The translations under genes were made by a program, and so were the position numbers. From Syngnathus acus (taxonomy: Eukaryota; Chordata; Actinopteri; Syngnathiformes; Syngnathidae), in assembly GCF_901709675.1 (NCBI RefSeq), contig NC_051094.1, positions 9,976,501-10,040,500 on the forward strand: a stretch of 64,000 nucleotides of DNA, given 5' to 3'. The notes beneath the pieces were generated by a model. The model made no database searches and was not told the origin of the DNA. It saw only the letters and a list, made by a program, of their open reading frames with translations. Shown here piece after piece: positions 35,220 through 49,000 of this stretch (positions are counted from its first letter, which is position 1; every line of letters starts with the position of its first letter).

Positions 35220-35294
35220 CTGGATTATGTACAGCCACACACCCACGCGCACACACACACGCTTGCACACACACACTTGCACACTCACACATTT
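35220..35294. repeat. CA-rich microsatellite in the adgra2 3' UTR region
   Basis: Interrupted (CA)n tract with GCGC and TTG interruptions. Confidence 0.8.
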
Positions 35295-35690
35295 GCAAAA
35301 AATACTTAAAGCAAACATGACCGTGAAAGGAATTGCATAAAGCTGTGTACTGTTAAAATGAACAGTCTTCTGAAATGCATAGATAATCAAAGGTAAAACA
35401 ATAAATCTCTCATTAAACTTAAGTCATAAATCCTCATTAACCAATATATGCACAATATTGCAATATTGTCACTTGAATAAAACAAACAACATTTTAGACA
35501 GGTCTAAAAATCGGGACTATTTTACACTGAATTATTAGCCTCTGAAACAAAAGTAGCAGTTTGGGGTCTTGGATCCCTTTTTAGAAAATCTTAAATTATA
35601 TAACAATAATCAACCAAAAGCCATTTACAACATAGTCTCCTCATTTGAAAAGCTGTAAAGATAACACTGCCGTTCATGTATAAATCCAAA

Positions 35691-37095
35691 TTACACAGTG
35701 GTTTCGCTCTTCCACAAACTGCTCTTCACACCCACAGAACTTTGGGAGTGATCGGTGCCGCTCATGTCGTGGTCCAGCTCCCGAATGGAGTTCTTCAGGG
35801 CGCCGTTTGGGGCCGCAGCTCCCGGCACAGCTGTTGTGATGCTGTTCAGAGGGTAAGAACAGCGCTTGACCTCTCGCTCTGCAGCAGCCGCTAGTTTCAA
35901 ATTGTCTCGGCTGATGCAGCGTCGGTGCGGACCGTTCATGGCCACCCTGCTGGCCACGGAGGGGAGGAGAGGGTAGGGTTTGCGACTGCCGCTGCTCCCC
36001 CCGTCGCTGCCTTCTGAAGGGCTGGTGGCCACTGACTGACCCACACGCTTTCCATTTGTCAGAGGGACTGCGTGGCTCTCTGGGAGGCTGTGATGGACGC
36101 TCCCATTCTCACTGGTGGCTTGCTTATGGACGGCGTGTGATGAGCTGAGACGCTCCAAGCTCGTGGGACCCAAAGCGCCGAGGCTGCCCCCGCCTCCCGC
36201 TGTCCTTAAAGCTTTGAGACGATAGTGACCTCTGCCATCACCGCGATGGGGATACTGGCTACTGCCTTTAGTCCTACTATTCACTTTCCTTCTCTGAGGA
36301 TGCACTGGCACGGAAGCGTTAACGCTGGGAAAAATATTGTTTGACGGCTTGCTGACATTGTCAGTACTGGTGCCGGCGGTGATCCCAGCAGCAGCCCGCG
36401 AGGTGTTGCTCGTAGTGTCTTGCGTCACCTGCAGTAGGTTGGTGAGTTTACAGGGCCCGGGGCCGACACTGCTGATGCCACTCGGTGTGGACGACGAGCG
36501 AGTCGATGAAGAATTATGCGAGCCACCGGGTTGATGGCAGTTGATGTAAAGTTGTGAACCCTGCTCAGAGGTTTGTACGCCACTTCCTGTTGTGTAGGTG
36601 GATGCGGGATGGGTGCTGCTGTGACCCGGGCAGCAGGGCAGCCACGAGGCCTGTACGTCCACTCGTCGGAAGCAGTGGTGCACCACCAAGAACACCCCAA
36701 GGGCTATGGCCACCATTCCATAAAGAGAACTAAACAACAAGCTAGCGTGCCCAGTCAGGAACACTGCCATGGCACCGCAACACCACAACACCACGAATAG
36801 GAAGTGGGTGGCCACCAAAATTAAAAACTGTGTCTTTAGCGAGTACTGGTCGTCTGTCGCCACGCTGGAATTGATTGGGCCCACAACAGAGTCTGTAGAC
36901 AGGAGACTGACGCTTGCCGCCAGTGCAGGCTGGCTCTCAGTCATGGGAGAAGACGGTGTGGTTCCTGTGCATTCTTTGGCCGTACGATGCCTCAGGCAGA
37001 ACACAGTGCACAGGAAGTAGATCCAGGTCACTGACAACACTAGGCCCGCTGGGACAAAGAAAGCCCCCAGGCTGGGGCGCCACACCAGCCAGCAG
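35691..37095 (-). CDS. adgra2: adgra2 last coding exon (TM5-TM7 and tail)
   Basis: Begins at a CTCTTGCAG acceptor; its first base completes a Tyr codon. It encodes [12 protein letters not shown] (TM5), [16 protein letters not shown] (TM6), [19 protein letters not shown] (TM7) and a Ser-rich tail of about 300 residues ending WKSETTV. The stop is at 35691-35693. Confidence 0.96.
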
Positions 37096-40000
37096 CTGCA
37101 AGAGGCAGTAAAGGCTACGTGAAGGGTCAATGCACAACAAGGACGTCATTGTAAATTGGCCCAATCACGCTGAATTATTCACTTTGCCGCTCGGCATAAC
37201 AACATCAAGTCAAGGGGTAGACTCAAGGATGAAGACGTCCGGTACTCACTAAGGGCTGTTGTCTCCATAGTTGCTGACATTGACAGCCGCGGTGATCCCA
37301 CAGATGATGAGAGGAACTCCACCAGCTATCAAATAGAACCTTAAATGAAAGTTAAAACACATCTGTTTGACCTTTGCCTGTGACATTTGTAATGTATGCA
37401 AGTATGTCATAAATGTCCCCGGCTGTAATATGAATAGAGCTGTGTGATCCTTTATTTTCTGAGTGGAAGGAGGTCAGTGAGGCTGCAATTTATTGCGGAA
37501 TGGTGCAATATATCTGAGTGGGCAACAAAGAGGGTCTGGAGTAGCAGCATGGCGTCTGATCTTTGCTGTGGGATCACAGGGGCAAGAGGAGGCCAAGGAG
37601 AGGAGAAATACAAGGGATTATTTGGGAAGACAGTGCCCCCCCCCGAATCTCCATCCAGATTTACAGCGACCCCTCTCTGCCCTGTTATGCTGGATTCATG
37701 CATTCATCTCCTCTACTTCTTGCCTTGCTGCTTTTTGTGTCTTACAGAATGCCTCCAAGGTTTCATAAAAACCAAAACAAAGGGACTTTGGTTGTCAGGC
37801 ACAATAGCGCCTTTAAGACAGGGTGGTCGGGCACAAGAACATCTGCATCGCTCTAAAACATAAACCGTATTGACACCAAACAACAATCTTATGGAACATA
37901 AGAAGGTGAAGGCGAGTTCTTGCTCTGACCTGAGCATAGGTCGCTGAGTTGGCGGAAGAGAGGAATCCCCTTCTGTCGGCAGAGGCATTCTCCACATAGC
38001 TTCTTTATAGATGACCCGGGCACTAACACCGATCCACAGCAGGGTTGACAGTGAGGAGTAGTGCAGGGCGATGCCCACCTGTTGCATAATACGCACGCAT
38101 CAGGCCTATACTGTACATTACTGACAAGTGCACTTGAGAATTGTATTGCAAAATGACTTACTGCTTGACAAACAATTGGGTAACTGGTCAGGCTTATGCC
38201 TCCTACGTAGATGGCTGTTGTCATGGCGATGTGGAAGCAAGTATTGAGTAATGTGTGCCAGCTTTTTCTTGAAATATGAATGGAACTAATAAGAAACAGG
38301 ATAAAACAGACACATTTGAAATCGCCTATTAATCCACTCGTGTTCCCAAACGTTTCAGGTAGCACTAAATGATACCTGTGGTGTAGTATGTGAGTGATGA
38401 TGATGGTGAAGAGGCAAAGGAGCAGCAGTGCAGTGCAGGCATACACCACAGGGTGGAGCACTCTCACGGAGATGGCTGAAGAGTTGGGGAAGTCTGGCAC
38501 CTCCTGGATAGCAAATAACAGTCAAATGATGGTCTCCTTTAGCATGGGCAGGCTCAAAATGCATGGTCCTACCTGCAACACAGCATAGTTGCCAAGTAGA
38601 GAACAGCGCATTGTGGAGGTTCTGCTGTCACTGTGGACTAGCTGGCAACCCTCTGGGCTCCAGCCTCCAGGTTTTCTCCACTGGGCCGCCACAGCATCAT
38701 TTCCTGGGGACAAGTGGCGGAGTGACACCCAGACAGGCTCTGAGTGGTTCCACATGCTGCAGCCATCTGTATCACATAGGAGGGAACCCAACGGCTGAGT
38801 CATGACTGGTGGTGTCACATTGACATTTTCAATGAATACAAAGTCACATTATGAGTCAGTCATACAAAGTGGTGGGAAGAAATGAGCTATATTGTACTTC
38901 ATTACTGTGAAAATTTAGTTCTTTTAGGAATTAGACTTTACTTGACAAGACAACAGCGGTTTAGATTTTGATTGACATCAAATTTCATTCATTGAGGTCT
39001 TGGAATTTTATAAGGCCGGAAAAGCAAGGACAGCAGCCACACTGGGGAACATGAAATTTATGTTGACTTGTGTATTGAAGTACATTTGGCTGTTGAAATT
39101 AGGGGAGCGGGGGTGTTCATTCTTCCTTACCCAGGCCCACATAGATAACCGGAGTGTTGACAGTGCGCCTTCGGGAGTGTCCTGCACTATTGCTTGAATT
39201 CCCAGAGAGAGGGAAAAAGCTTCCAGTTCGAAAGGCCACAATCTGCAGCTTGCAGTCTGGAGGCGCATCAGAAGGAAACAATGTTCCAGGGAGTGTCACG
39301 GAGGCCACGGCTACTGAATTCTACAGAAAGGGGGGAAAAAAAACAAGCGTTACATGTTGAAACAAACACACACACAGATGGCAAATACACACAGATAATG
39401 CTCAAAGCTCACCTTGAAGGGAAAATGGTTCAGAGATGTATTATGGGAACCTGTGCTGCAGCGAAAACGCAGTTGTTGTTCCTGTGTGAACTCCGGCATT
39501 TCCATCCCCACAGTGGCTGTTGAGAGCTCACGGCGCTCATAAGCAGTGCAGGTTATGCCAGTGAAGTGGGCTGGTCGAATTAAATGGGCTTCCATAACAA
39601 TGTTCCTTGAAACCTGTACAAATCATTGTCTGTTGTCTGAAACGGGTTCTAGTCTGTTAAACAGGGCTTGAATTAGTTTTAAAAAAAAAAAACAGATGAG
39701 AGATCCTACCATGGAAAAGTACTGAGCATGGCTGTGCAGCTGAGGCCAGGCCAGAGACTCCAGAGAGCCAACTATGGAGCTGCAGGCTCGCTTCTCTCGC
39801 TGAGCCAGAGCAAGGATCTGGTCATCCACCTGCATCAGGTTACTGCCCATCTCGACCAAGACCCCTGGCAACTGGGGCAAATACAGACACAGCACATATG
39901 ATATGCTATTATTATATGTGTACTGTCTGGCAATTCAGTTATGTGCTGCAGAGAAATTAGCTTTAAATACAGGAATGAAATTCAATTTGACAGTTAGTCA

Positions 40001-43000
40001 TAACACCCACCATCTTTGTAAAGGCAGTTTTAAAAATAACATAAAAAGCCCTGTACATGCATTTGACATTTGTAATAAAATTTCAAACCTCTTCCAGCTG
40101 TTTGACATATTCCATAAACTTTTCCATCATCTGTGCAACGTAGAGCACATCCACTGAGTCGGTAAAGCCCGCAGCCTCCAGAGTGTATTTGCGCACTTGG
40201 TGGGCCAAAGTAACAGCATTTGATGTATTGATGGGCCTCTGCGAGCAAAGTGTTTGGAAAACACATTTTAGTTGGCATTGTTTACCACATTCAGCACATA
40301 CGGCAGCATCACTGACCAGGATGAAGGTATGCAGGACACGAGTGATGCCATTTGTGTAGTGACAGTTTGTGTAGTTGCCCTCCTGCCACTTCCCAAAGCG
40401 GTCACATAGGCGGGAGGCCTTCTTCTGCTCCGCGTCGCCCTCTACAGACAGGGACGGGTAACGCAGCTGCAGGCAGTACTGATGAGAGGTGATGCCTGCC
40501 AGAGTTCTAGGCCACCTGGAGTTCCCACCAGAGCAGAAAGTGAACAATGCTCGTTTAAAGAGTCAGCGTTAATACGTGCAACTGTAACTTACCTGAACTC
40601 GCCGCGGTTGTTAACAACTTTGTCCTCTGGGCAGAAAGAGGCGCTGTTCTCGAGGACCACTATTTCAACAGAGCGAGATGTGTTTCCCCTCCCGGTTGTA
40701 ACCACACACTCCCACTCTCCACTGGCCTCCACGTGTACGTCGAATAGAATAAGTTCACTGGATATTAAGCAAAGGAGAGACTTTGTGAACATTGTCATGA
40801 AAAACATTTGGACCTGAAAGCACCTGAAGCAGTCTCTTCACCTGGTAATGAAGGTGCAGTCATGCACTACATTGCTCTCCAACTGGACACCCTTCTCTGG
40901 GTCAGAGGTTACCAGCTGACCATTGTGATGCCAGTGCAAAGCAGTGACTTTATCCACCAGGGCGGTGGTACAGTGGAACGGCAGCCGATCCCCTTTGAAG
41001 ACCACCTGCCGCTGAGAGGGCAGCAGCGTCAGGGTGTGCAGGTCCAGAGGGCCATCTGGCACGACGGAGAGGACAACAACTCAGATTGACACAGAACACG
41101 GTGCTACCCGACTGAGCGGATCCTCACCACAGTTCAACTGGCTTTCCCGAAGTCCTCGTAGTGGTTTTCCCCTGAGGCTTCTCGGGTAAGCGCACAGGGT
41201 TTCATCCCCCAGTCGAGCTGAGCTGCTGCGAAAGAAGCCGGGGATCCAGTGCAGCCCGCAGTCACATGACAAGTACTCTGAGTTGAAGTTCCTGGTGACA
41301 AAACTCACCGTCATGATGTGTGTTGCTGAGACGAGACTTCATAGTCATGCCGCATTCCCAAAACATGCACGTTTGGTTAATTTAAGACTCAAGGCTCGGG
41401 TGCAAATGGAGAATATGATATGATGATATTGTGTGATGTCTTCACCAAAGACACGCTGCAATTTAATTCTTTGGAATTTTGGCTTGGGGCCAGCAACTAT
41501 TTGCATACGCACATTTTTGAGATAATCGCAATTACTGATCGACATGTGCCCACAGTAAGTTTACGATTAATATGGCTATTGGATATTGACAAAAGAGACT
41601 CACACAAGCTTGAGGGATGGTAGCTCCTGAAACACGCCTGGTTCCAAAGTTGATATGATATTTCCTGATAAGTTCCTACGCAAGCAAGCACAAATTGGGT
41701 CAACGAGATATGTTGGTAGTCTTCCCAACACACAGAAAATGCAAGTACATCATTTTAATTTCCTCTTACAATTTAGTGAGATTAGTCAGCCCTTGGAACA
41801 TGTCTGAAGTCAGGCAGCCAATGCGGTTGTTGGACAGATCACTGACGGAAGGAAAAGACCAAGAAATGCATTTGGTTACATTTGATGTGTCCCGGCAACC
41901 GATGATATCATGACTCCCATCACGTTATATTTCTGTGACATCAGACTGAGCTCCATCATTAACGTATGACTTCCTGTCATTTTGTACCACATGAAGGCTA
42001 GATGAGTGTCTGTTGTCTTCACCTCACTTATCTTTACTCCATGGTTCCATGGAACACCAGTAAATGTTTATCGGCAAAAGCAGGGCCCCTGGCCTGAGTG
42101 TGATGTATTGCCACAGCCAGAGAGATGTGCTCTGGTGCTCCTCTGACACTACCCAGCAGAGTACTGTCCAAAGCATGTGTTTATCTCCCCCTGTTTGTTT
42201 TGAGAAGCCCCAGACCTTGCAGGGAAAACACAAGCATGGGGCTGAGGGAAGGCGAGTCACGCGGGGCAGCACAGATGACAGCAGCTCCAACCAGCATCTC
42301 AATTAACCAGTCAACTTGCTGTGCGGTGTGGGACCTTTCTTGCGCAGCTTGAAGATGAGTTTTGAAATTGTGGATGTGGATGTGATATATATATATTTTT
42401 TGCCCAGATTTCAGGCTGGCTGTATGTCCATGTCAATCAAATCTGCTTTCAAGATTCAATAATGCTGACAGATATTTAAACTGTTCGACGTGGCAATGGG
42501 AACTGTTTCTTTCGCCAAATAAATTTGCTTTCGCTGCCAAATAACATCAGCATTGTTCCGTCCTCTGATTTCAGTATAATCTAATAATCAGCATTTCTGG
42601 TTAGCATGATGTATTTTAATAAAATGTTTTAGTCATATATTACGAGTTGGATTAAGTAGAGTGAGTCCAGGTGACAAATGCAAACCATGCCGCTAAGTTT
42701 GAGACATGATGGAACCGTATCCTCCACCCCAGAATGCGAATGGCGTGATCTCATCTATTTCTAATTACATATAAAATAAATATCTTGAGTGCGTTATTGC
42801 GTGTGAGTCATCAGCATTCGAGCAGCTGACCATTGAGCTGCTGCCATTGTGTATTTTGCGAGAGCCTCAGGTCTGCCATGAAGTGCCAGACCAAACCTGT
42901 ACTATTTCAAAAAGATTGATGATTCTAAACTCATAACTTGTCTTTTAACAATTGCAAATTTCTTCTTACTGCACATGCCGCTGTGAACTGGAAGGTGAAT

Positions 43001-46000
43001 CACATCCACTTACAGTTTCCGAAGCTCTGAAAGACCGTGGAAGGCTCCAGGCATGATGGTGCTGATTAAGTTGTGCTTGAGATCCCTGTGGAGAGGGAAA
43101 ATATGAAATGATATAATACACACAGGGGCAATGTTGACACGTCTTCAGGAACGCTTTATAAAAAACAAGGCAACCGCGAGAAAGGGATTCTCATGGCCTA
43201 GCTTGGTTCCTCAAGCAGGACACAGCAGGATACTGGAAATCTTATCCCAGCAGCCACCTGGGCTTGAAAAGAAACATGCCCCTAAAAAGACCAGATAAGT
43301 CTTCTCCTTTTCTGAAAGAATTCATCCCGTGATTTTCTCCGAGCGACACCATGAATATTAATTCTTTCAGCTGCCTTTGAAGATCTAATTTTATTCTGCC
43401 CGCTGCACTCTTCTCCACCCGCTTCCCATTCCACATCCACACCCATGTGCGAAAGGATTTAGCAAAACTTCCTTGCGTCCAATCAACTTTGTCCTGTGTT
43501 TGATTTCACATCCAAGTTTTTTTTTTTTAACTGCTCTGGAGGGAATAGTGAGGTCCAAGCAGGTCAGGAGACTGATGGCTATCTGCAGGACACGGTCGAT
43601 GCAAGTTGGAATGTCCGCCCTCGCTCAACATGAAAAATGTCCATTTACATCACACTTTCCGCGCACGAGCATTAACACCAGCCTATACAGGATGTGGCCT
43701 TTATCTCTTCCAATTTTATAAAGGATGCTACTGCAGTAGGCACGTCATCAGGGGAATCACTGTGACAAAATGTGTTTTTCCTCTCAGTTCTCTACAGTGC
43801 TGCCTCACGCCTCGCATAACGTCAGAGCTAGAGTATTTTGATCAAGCTGTGGTTTCAGAAAACAGATTCCACAAAAAAGGTGTGGTACATCTGGGATGGG
43901 AACTTTTCTAGATTACTGATGCCAGCAAGGGCTACCTTATGCAAAGTATGTACAGTATGTGCACTATATTGCTTGTGATGAGGAAATGAAGCATCAATTA
44001 TGCTTCATGAACCAGTTATTGTATTTTTTTAACTACTCTCGGCAACATTGGACTGAAAGTACGCTGTCTTGGCATTTTTAAACCCCTTTATTTCAACCAA
44101 CGGTGCCATCTGGAGGAGTCAGGAACTAGTTCAGGAGGCAAATTTGAAGCTTCATTTTCCCATCACTGTATATAATACGAAAAGTATTTGCTCTATAACA
44201 GCTTCAACTCTTCTGGGAAGGCTGTCCACAAGGTTTTGGAGTTTGTTTATGGGAAATGTTCATCATTCTTCCTGAAGCGCATTTGTGAGGTCACACACAA
44301 ATGTTGGACCAAAAGTCCTGGCTCTGTCTCCGCTCTAATTCACACTAAAGGCGTTCTATCGGATTGAGGTCAGGACTTTGTGCACTGGTGGACAGTCATG
44401 CTAGAAGAGGAAGGGGCCAGGTCCAAACTGTTACCACAAATTTGTCAGCAAGGAATTCTCAAAATCTCAAGAATCTAGTACTTTGTATGTATGCTGGAGG
44501 TTTTGAACAATTTCATGCCACCGACTTTCCAGCTCTTTCCTCAGCTAAACCAAGGGCATTGAAATGTTGTTTTGTGCACATGGTTTCTGTCAAGGTGGGT
44601 ACAAAAAAGTATTGCGGTTGTAGCAATATGTTGCTACATCTGCTTCCTTCCTTCCAATGAGGCCTCGTATCTGATACTGTACTGTATGGGCCGAACATCT
44701 GACAGGCTGCCATTAAGAATGAAATTTTCTTTGGCTGGAAAAGAGCAAGAAGAGGAACGTGCTTGGAGCCAAATACTAATGAAGATGTATAATAGTATAG
44801 AGTTCCATTCTAAGGAGAACCGTGTCAGAGACGTGAGTGCTCCGCTGACATTGTTTAGGGCCCGGCCCCGGAGGGAGCTGGAAAAATGACCAAGGCCGGG
44901 GAATGGCCGCTCATTATCGCTAGACTGGAATCAGGAATTTCCTGTTCCTGTAATTTTCTTATGGAAAGCCATCGCAGTCCTCAGGCAATTCTTTTCACTG
45001 GAATTCTAGTTATCTCCTGTTTTAAATGTATCTGCGGGTTAAAAGTACATTTTGAAAACGCGAAAACAAGCATTTACTGGTTCCTTGTTTCCTGACAAAG
45101 GTCAGAGAAACCATTTTTGTTGCACGTGTCATTTCCCGTCTGGTTGCCGTCTTAGCAAAGCCCCTCACTCGTTTATTTTTACAGTTTCCTTTTTCTCCTT
45201 TTTTTTTATAAGCTAGTTTTTCCCCTTCAGGGAGGGGCAGGTGGTTTGGGGCATTGAGCGCAGAGCAAAATTGTCCCTGTGTATAGTTCAGCCCCCACCT
45301 CGTTACTCCTTAACACACTTATTCACAATGGGGTCTCTGTGCCGCACCCCCCAAACACACTCCTGCCTTTACCCTAAAACAGGAAACCAGGATCTGCAGA
45401 GGTCTTGTTTTTCTACTAATTTCCTGCTTTGTTACCCATTGCCCTGATTATTTTCTTTCTATTCTCTGTTCCCTTAAGATTGGGTACCTAATCAACCTAC
45501 GTCTGGAAACTGACTGCTTTGTAAATAGTCAAGCATAAATTGGTCAAACAAAGATAAGCTATTGTGAAAGTTGTTGCTCATTATGTAATAATATCCCATT
45601 TTCGTGATCTACTTAAAATGATTGGAGCGATAATTGAGACATCAGGGGGGGGGGGGGATGGGTGCACAGGAGTAACACTTTTATATTGTGCAACATTTCT
45701 CGTGTTGATTAAATGTGTTATAGTCTGCAGCAACAGGAATGTGATGCTATCCTGCCAAGAAAAACTTTATAATCTTCAACTTGTTGACTTCATTTTTTGG
45801 CATTTAGAAGGACCCAAGAAGCAGACCATTAGTGCTTTAACGCTTGTGTTGGCTTCACGGCACAACTAGCAAGCACGGTGTCTGCCATTAATGATGTTAT
45901 GTCAGTGATAAAACATTTAATGCACTGGGAACAGAGCAGGAACAATAGCTTGGATTGTAAAAGGCCAATGAAGAAGGCGCCTCATTTTTGTGGTTAAATC

Positions 46001-49000
46001 TTCAGCAATAAGTAGACTTGATACCTACAGTGGAGCCTGCAGAGCCCAATGCCCCAAAGTAAAGTACAATTTAATCATGGAACATATTCTGGAAAAATGC
46101 ACCACAAAACTTAAGTGGTCCAAAACCACGTGATCAAAATACTTTGAGATGACCAGAAATATCAAAAGCATTATAATATGGCATCAACTAAACCAAACAA
46201 GCAGTAACATTTCTCTGCTCCAGGAAGGGATGTTAGGCTGGCTGATGTGATGGCGGAACATACAGAAAATGTGAGCAAGGAGAGTGTTTCAGCAAAAAAA
46301 AAAAGTTGTGAGTCCAGAGAGAGCACAAGATTTAAGGGCATTTGACCATATCAACCTTTCCCAGGAAGTGTGTAAAATAGATTTAGTGACATATAAAGCA
46401 TTCAATTTAGTAATTGGCTTATGAGGTGACTAGCTATGTGTTTCAATAAAGCCCCAGAGCCATGCCGGAGCTTGGCTTGTAACACAAACACCCCGCTCCT
46501 CCAGTTTATCTGCAAGACACATCTGGAGTCTATCAAGTCAAGCAGCGCCCCCCTTTCTGTTTCCTCTCTCCGGCACGCTTAACCCTTTCTTCACCCGCTC
46601 TGCCCCTGCGTGATAAGCGGCGAGGTTACCCAAGCAAGATGGTGCGGGGAAATGTGCGGACGTAAACTTTCCTTTTTTAGTGTATGGCATCTAACGTCCT
46701 TTTCGAGTAGCGCTCCCGTGTGAACCCAGACGGGGCTGGAAAGAGGGTCTTCGTTCTGTATTTATTTTTTCTTAATGTGCTGCCCACCTCTTCTTTGTTC
46801 CAACTCATCAGCGTCACTCGCTGAACCTCTGTGGAAATTTCTTGCTCAGGGAAAACAACCTCACATTTATTTAAGACAAATTGCAGAGGCATGCCTTCGC
46901 CCTCTCTCGCTCCCTCGCTGGTTCTCTCCGGCCACCATACCATCTATAGCCATCATGGCAACCCCTCCCTTGTGTCGGTTAGCCTGTTTAAATTGGACTA
47001 CTTCCTAACCACGAAACGCTCAAGAGTCGCCTGTCTCCCATTTAGCAAAAGACACAAAGTGTGCTCACTTTGATCAATAATAAACATAATGTGATAATGC
47101 CGCCTGGAGTATATATAACATGGATGTGGACCAAACCAATCCGACATGCAAGCTAAATGTTGCATGATGTGCTCTCGCCCGTGAGGCTCATTTTAAACTT
47201 TTGAGGAGTCTATATAATGTTGCCAAGCTTCTGAGTCACCAAGTCGACTGCTGCCGTTCAGACCTGTCCACTGCAGCGTCCTGCTGCTCCTTCATCCATC
47301 ATCATGGATGCCCTCTGCTCTCACTCCTCGCTCCCTCTCTCCTCCCCACATAAGGGTGAACAGACCCGGTAATGAGGGCCCCTTGCGCCTTGCCTGCCTG
47401 TCCTGCGTGTCCCATGGTGCAGTGGGGGCCCGGTTGGACAGGAGCCAGGCAGCCTCGGCCCGCTTTTGCTCATTATTCTCATTACCTCACCTCAAATCAG
47501 CATTGGACAGGCTGCTGGGATCTGTCCACAACTCATAAAGGTCCTGGCTTGTTAGCTCCCATCCGAGAGGGTGTTCGTGGAGGTACATGTGAAGGCCAAA
47601 TACTGTACTATTAGTATGTCAACTTTAGATCAATAGGAGTTATTTTCCTGTAAATGTAGCGTTTGTAACATCCTCCAAAGTATCAAAGTGAAAAGTAATC
47701 AGGCCATGAAAGCCAAGAAGAGCTTCTATGTTCCTCGTTTCCACTGAAGTCACTTTGGAACCGTTCGCCGTTTTCCAGAATGAAAAATTCGGTTAAATCA
47801 TCCTCCAAGAATGAAAAAAGCACCCTTATAACTAACAAGTACAAAGACAAACAAACACTTATACCAGACTCCATGATTTTGAACTTTCTCATGTTTCCAT
47901 TTGGGTCTGCATGGAAGCTTTCCCTCCAGCATTGAAAATGGCTTAGCCTGGCTATCATGCATTTTCCATTATCCCCCAAAAAATAACTTTCTAACATACA
48001 GATGGACAAACAAACAAAATATGGTCATCCACTATTATGTTTACTTTCATTAACAACTCAACATTGTAGACATCTATGCATACTTTTGTTTGTGTGAAAA
48101 GCCACACTACACTAGCGCGCTTTGCCACAGAGGCCAGGTATGATTAAACCCCAAAACTGGAAAAGAAATGAGGCATTCCGAGATCCAAATGTAGCTTTTG
48201 GACGCCACGGCTATTTAAAAGAGCTACAAAAACACAGTTCGGAGGCAAAAAACAAACAAGCCTAAATTGCTCCACTGCACTTGGGTGGTTTGGCGAGTTA
48301 TGAAGGCAATCGCGGCTTTGAGGAGGTTTGTCCCAATGAAAGGGCTAACTGTGTAGATTTTTGGCCGAGGGCGGGCTGAGCTACTCATTTAGTCACCCTG
48401 CTAGCGGCAGCAGATCAGATTGCCTTCACAAAGAATACGTCTGGTGTGAGTGTTGTCTTTACCAGAGCTCTGAAGAGAACCGAGGGTGCAAGCTTGCTCA
48501 GAGTACACGCGGCACTCCTGCAAGGGGCAGCACTAGCTCATCTTTAAAGCCCCAATTCGACCTTCTGTCTGCTTCCTGACGACTACCGAGGTGCCCTTGA
48601 GCATGTGCATCCACCTCCCCACATCACTCAGCTCTGTGGCTGCAGGAGTGTCATCGGTTCTCTGTGTGGTGAGCAACATGGAAAAATATATATAGCTAAG
48701 TGAGAGTTGAATTTCCACTTGAGGGACTATAATAAGTAAAATACATGTTGAAATGCTTTTCAATTAAATTAAGCGTGTATGTGTGTGTGTGCGTGTGTGT
48801 GTGTGCAGCCCCAGGCCACTGAATGTTTATTTTCTAGTAGAGGAGGAGATGTTGTGTATTTCCCTGTTCTGTGTTTGCTCAGTCCTCGTGAGCTTGCCCT
48901 TTGATTACAGCACTGACCACATAATAACTGTTCACTACTGTTCCAAATGACAAGAATATGGAAATGACATACTGGAAGCAATGAGACGGCAAGGACGGCG

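Noticed and set aside
40239-40316. Continuous adgra2 frame through 40239-40316
   Set aside because: The 78 bases are open in frame but have a good donor and acceptor, and removing them restores the conserved [17 protein letters not shown] junction. Treated as intron, though retention would keep frame.
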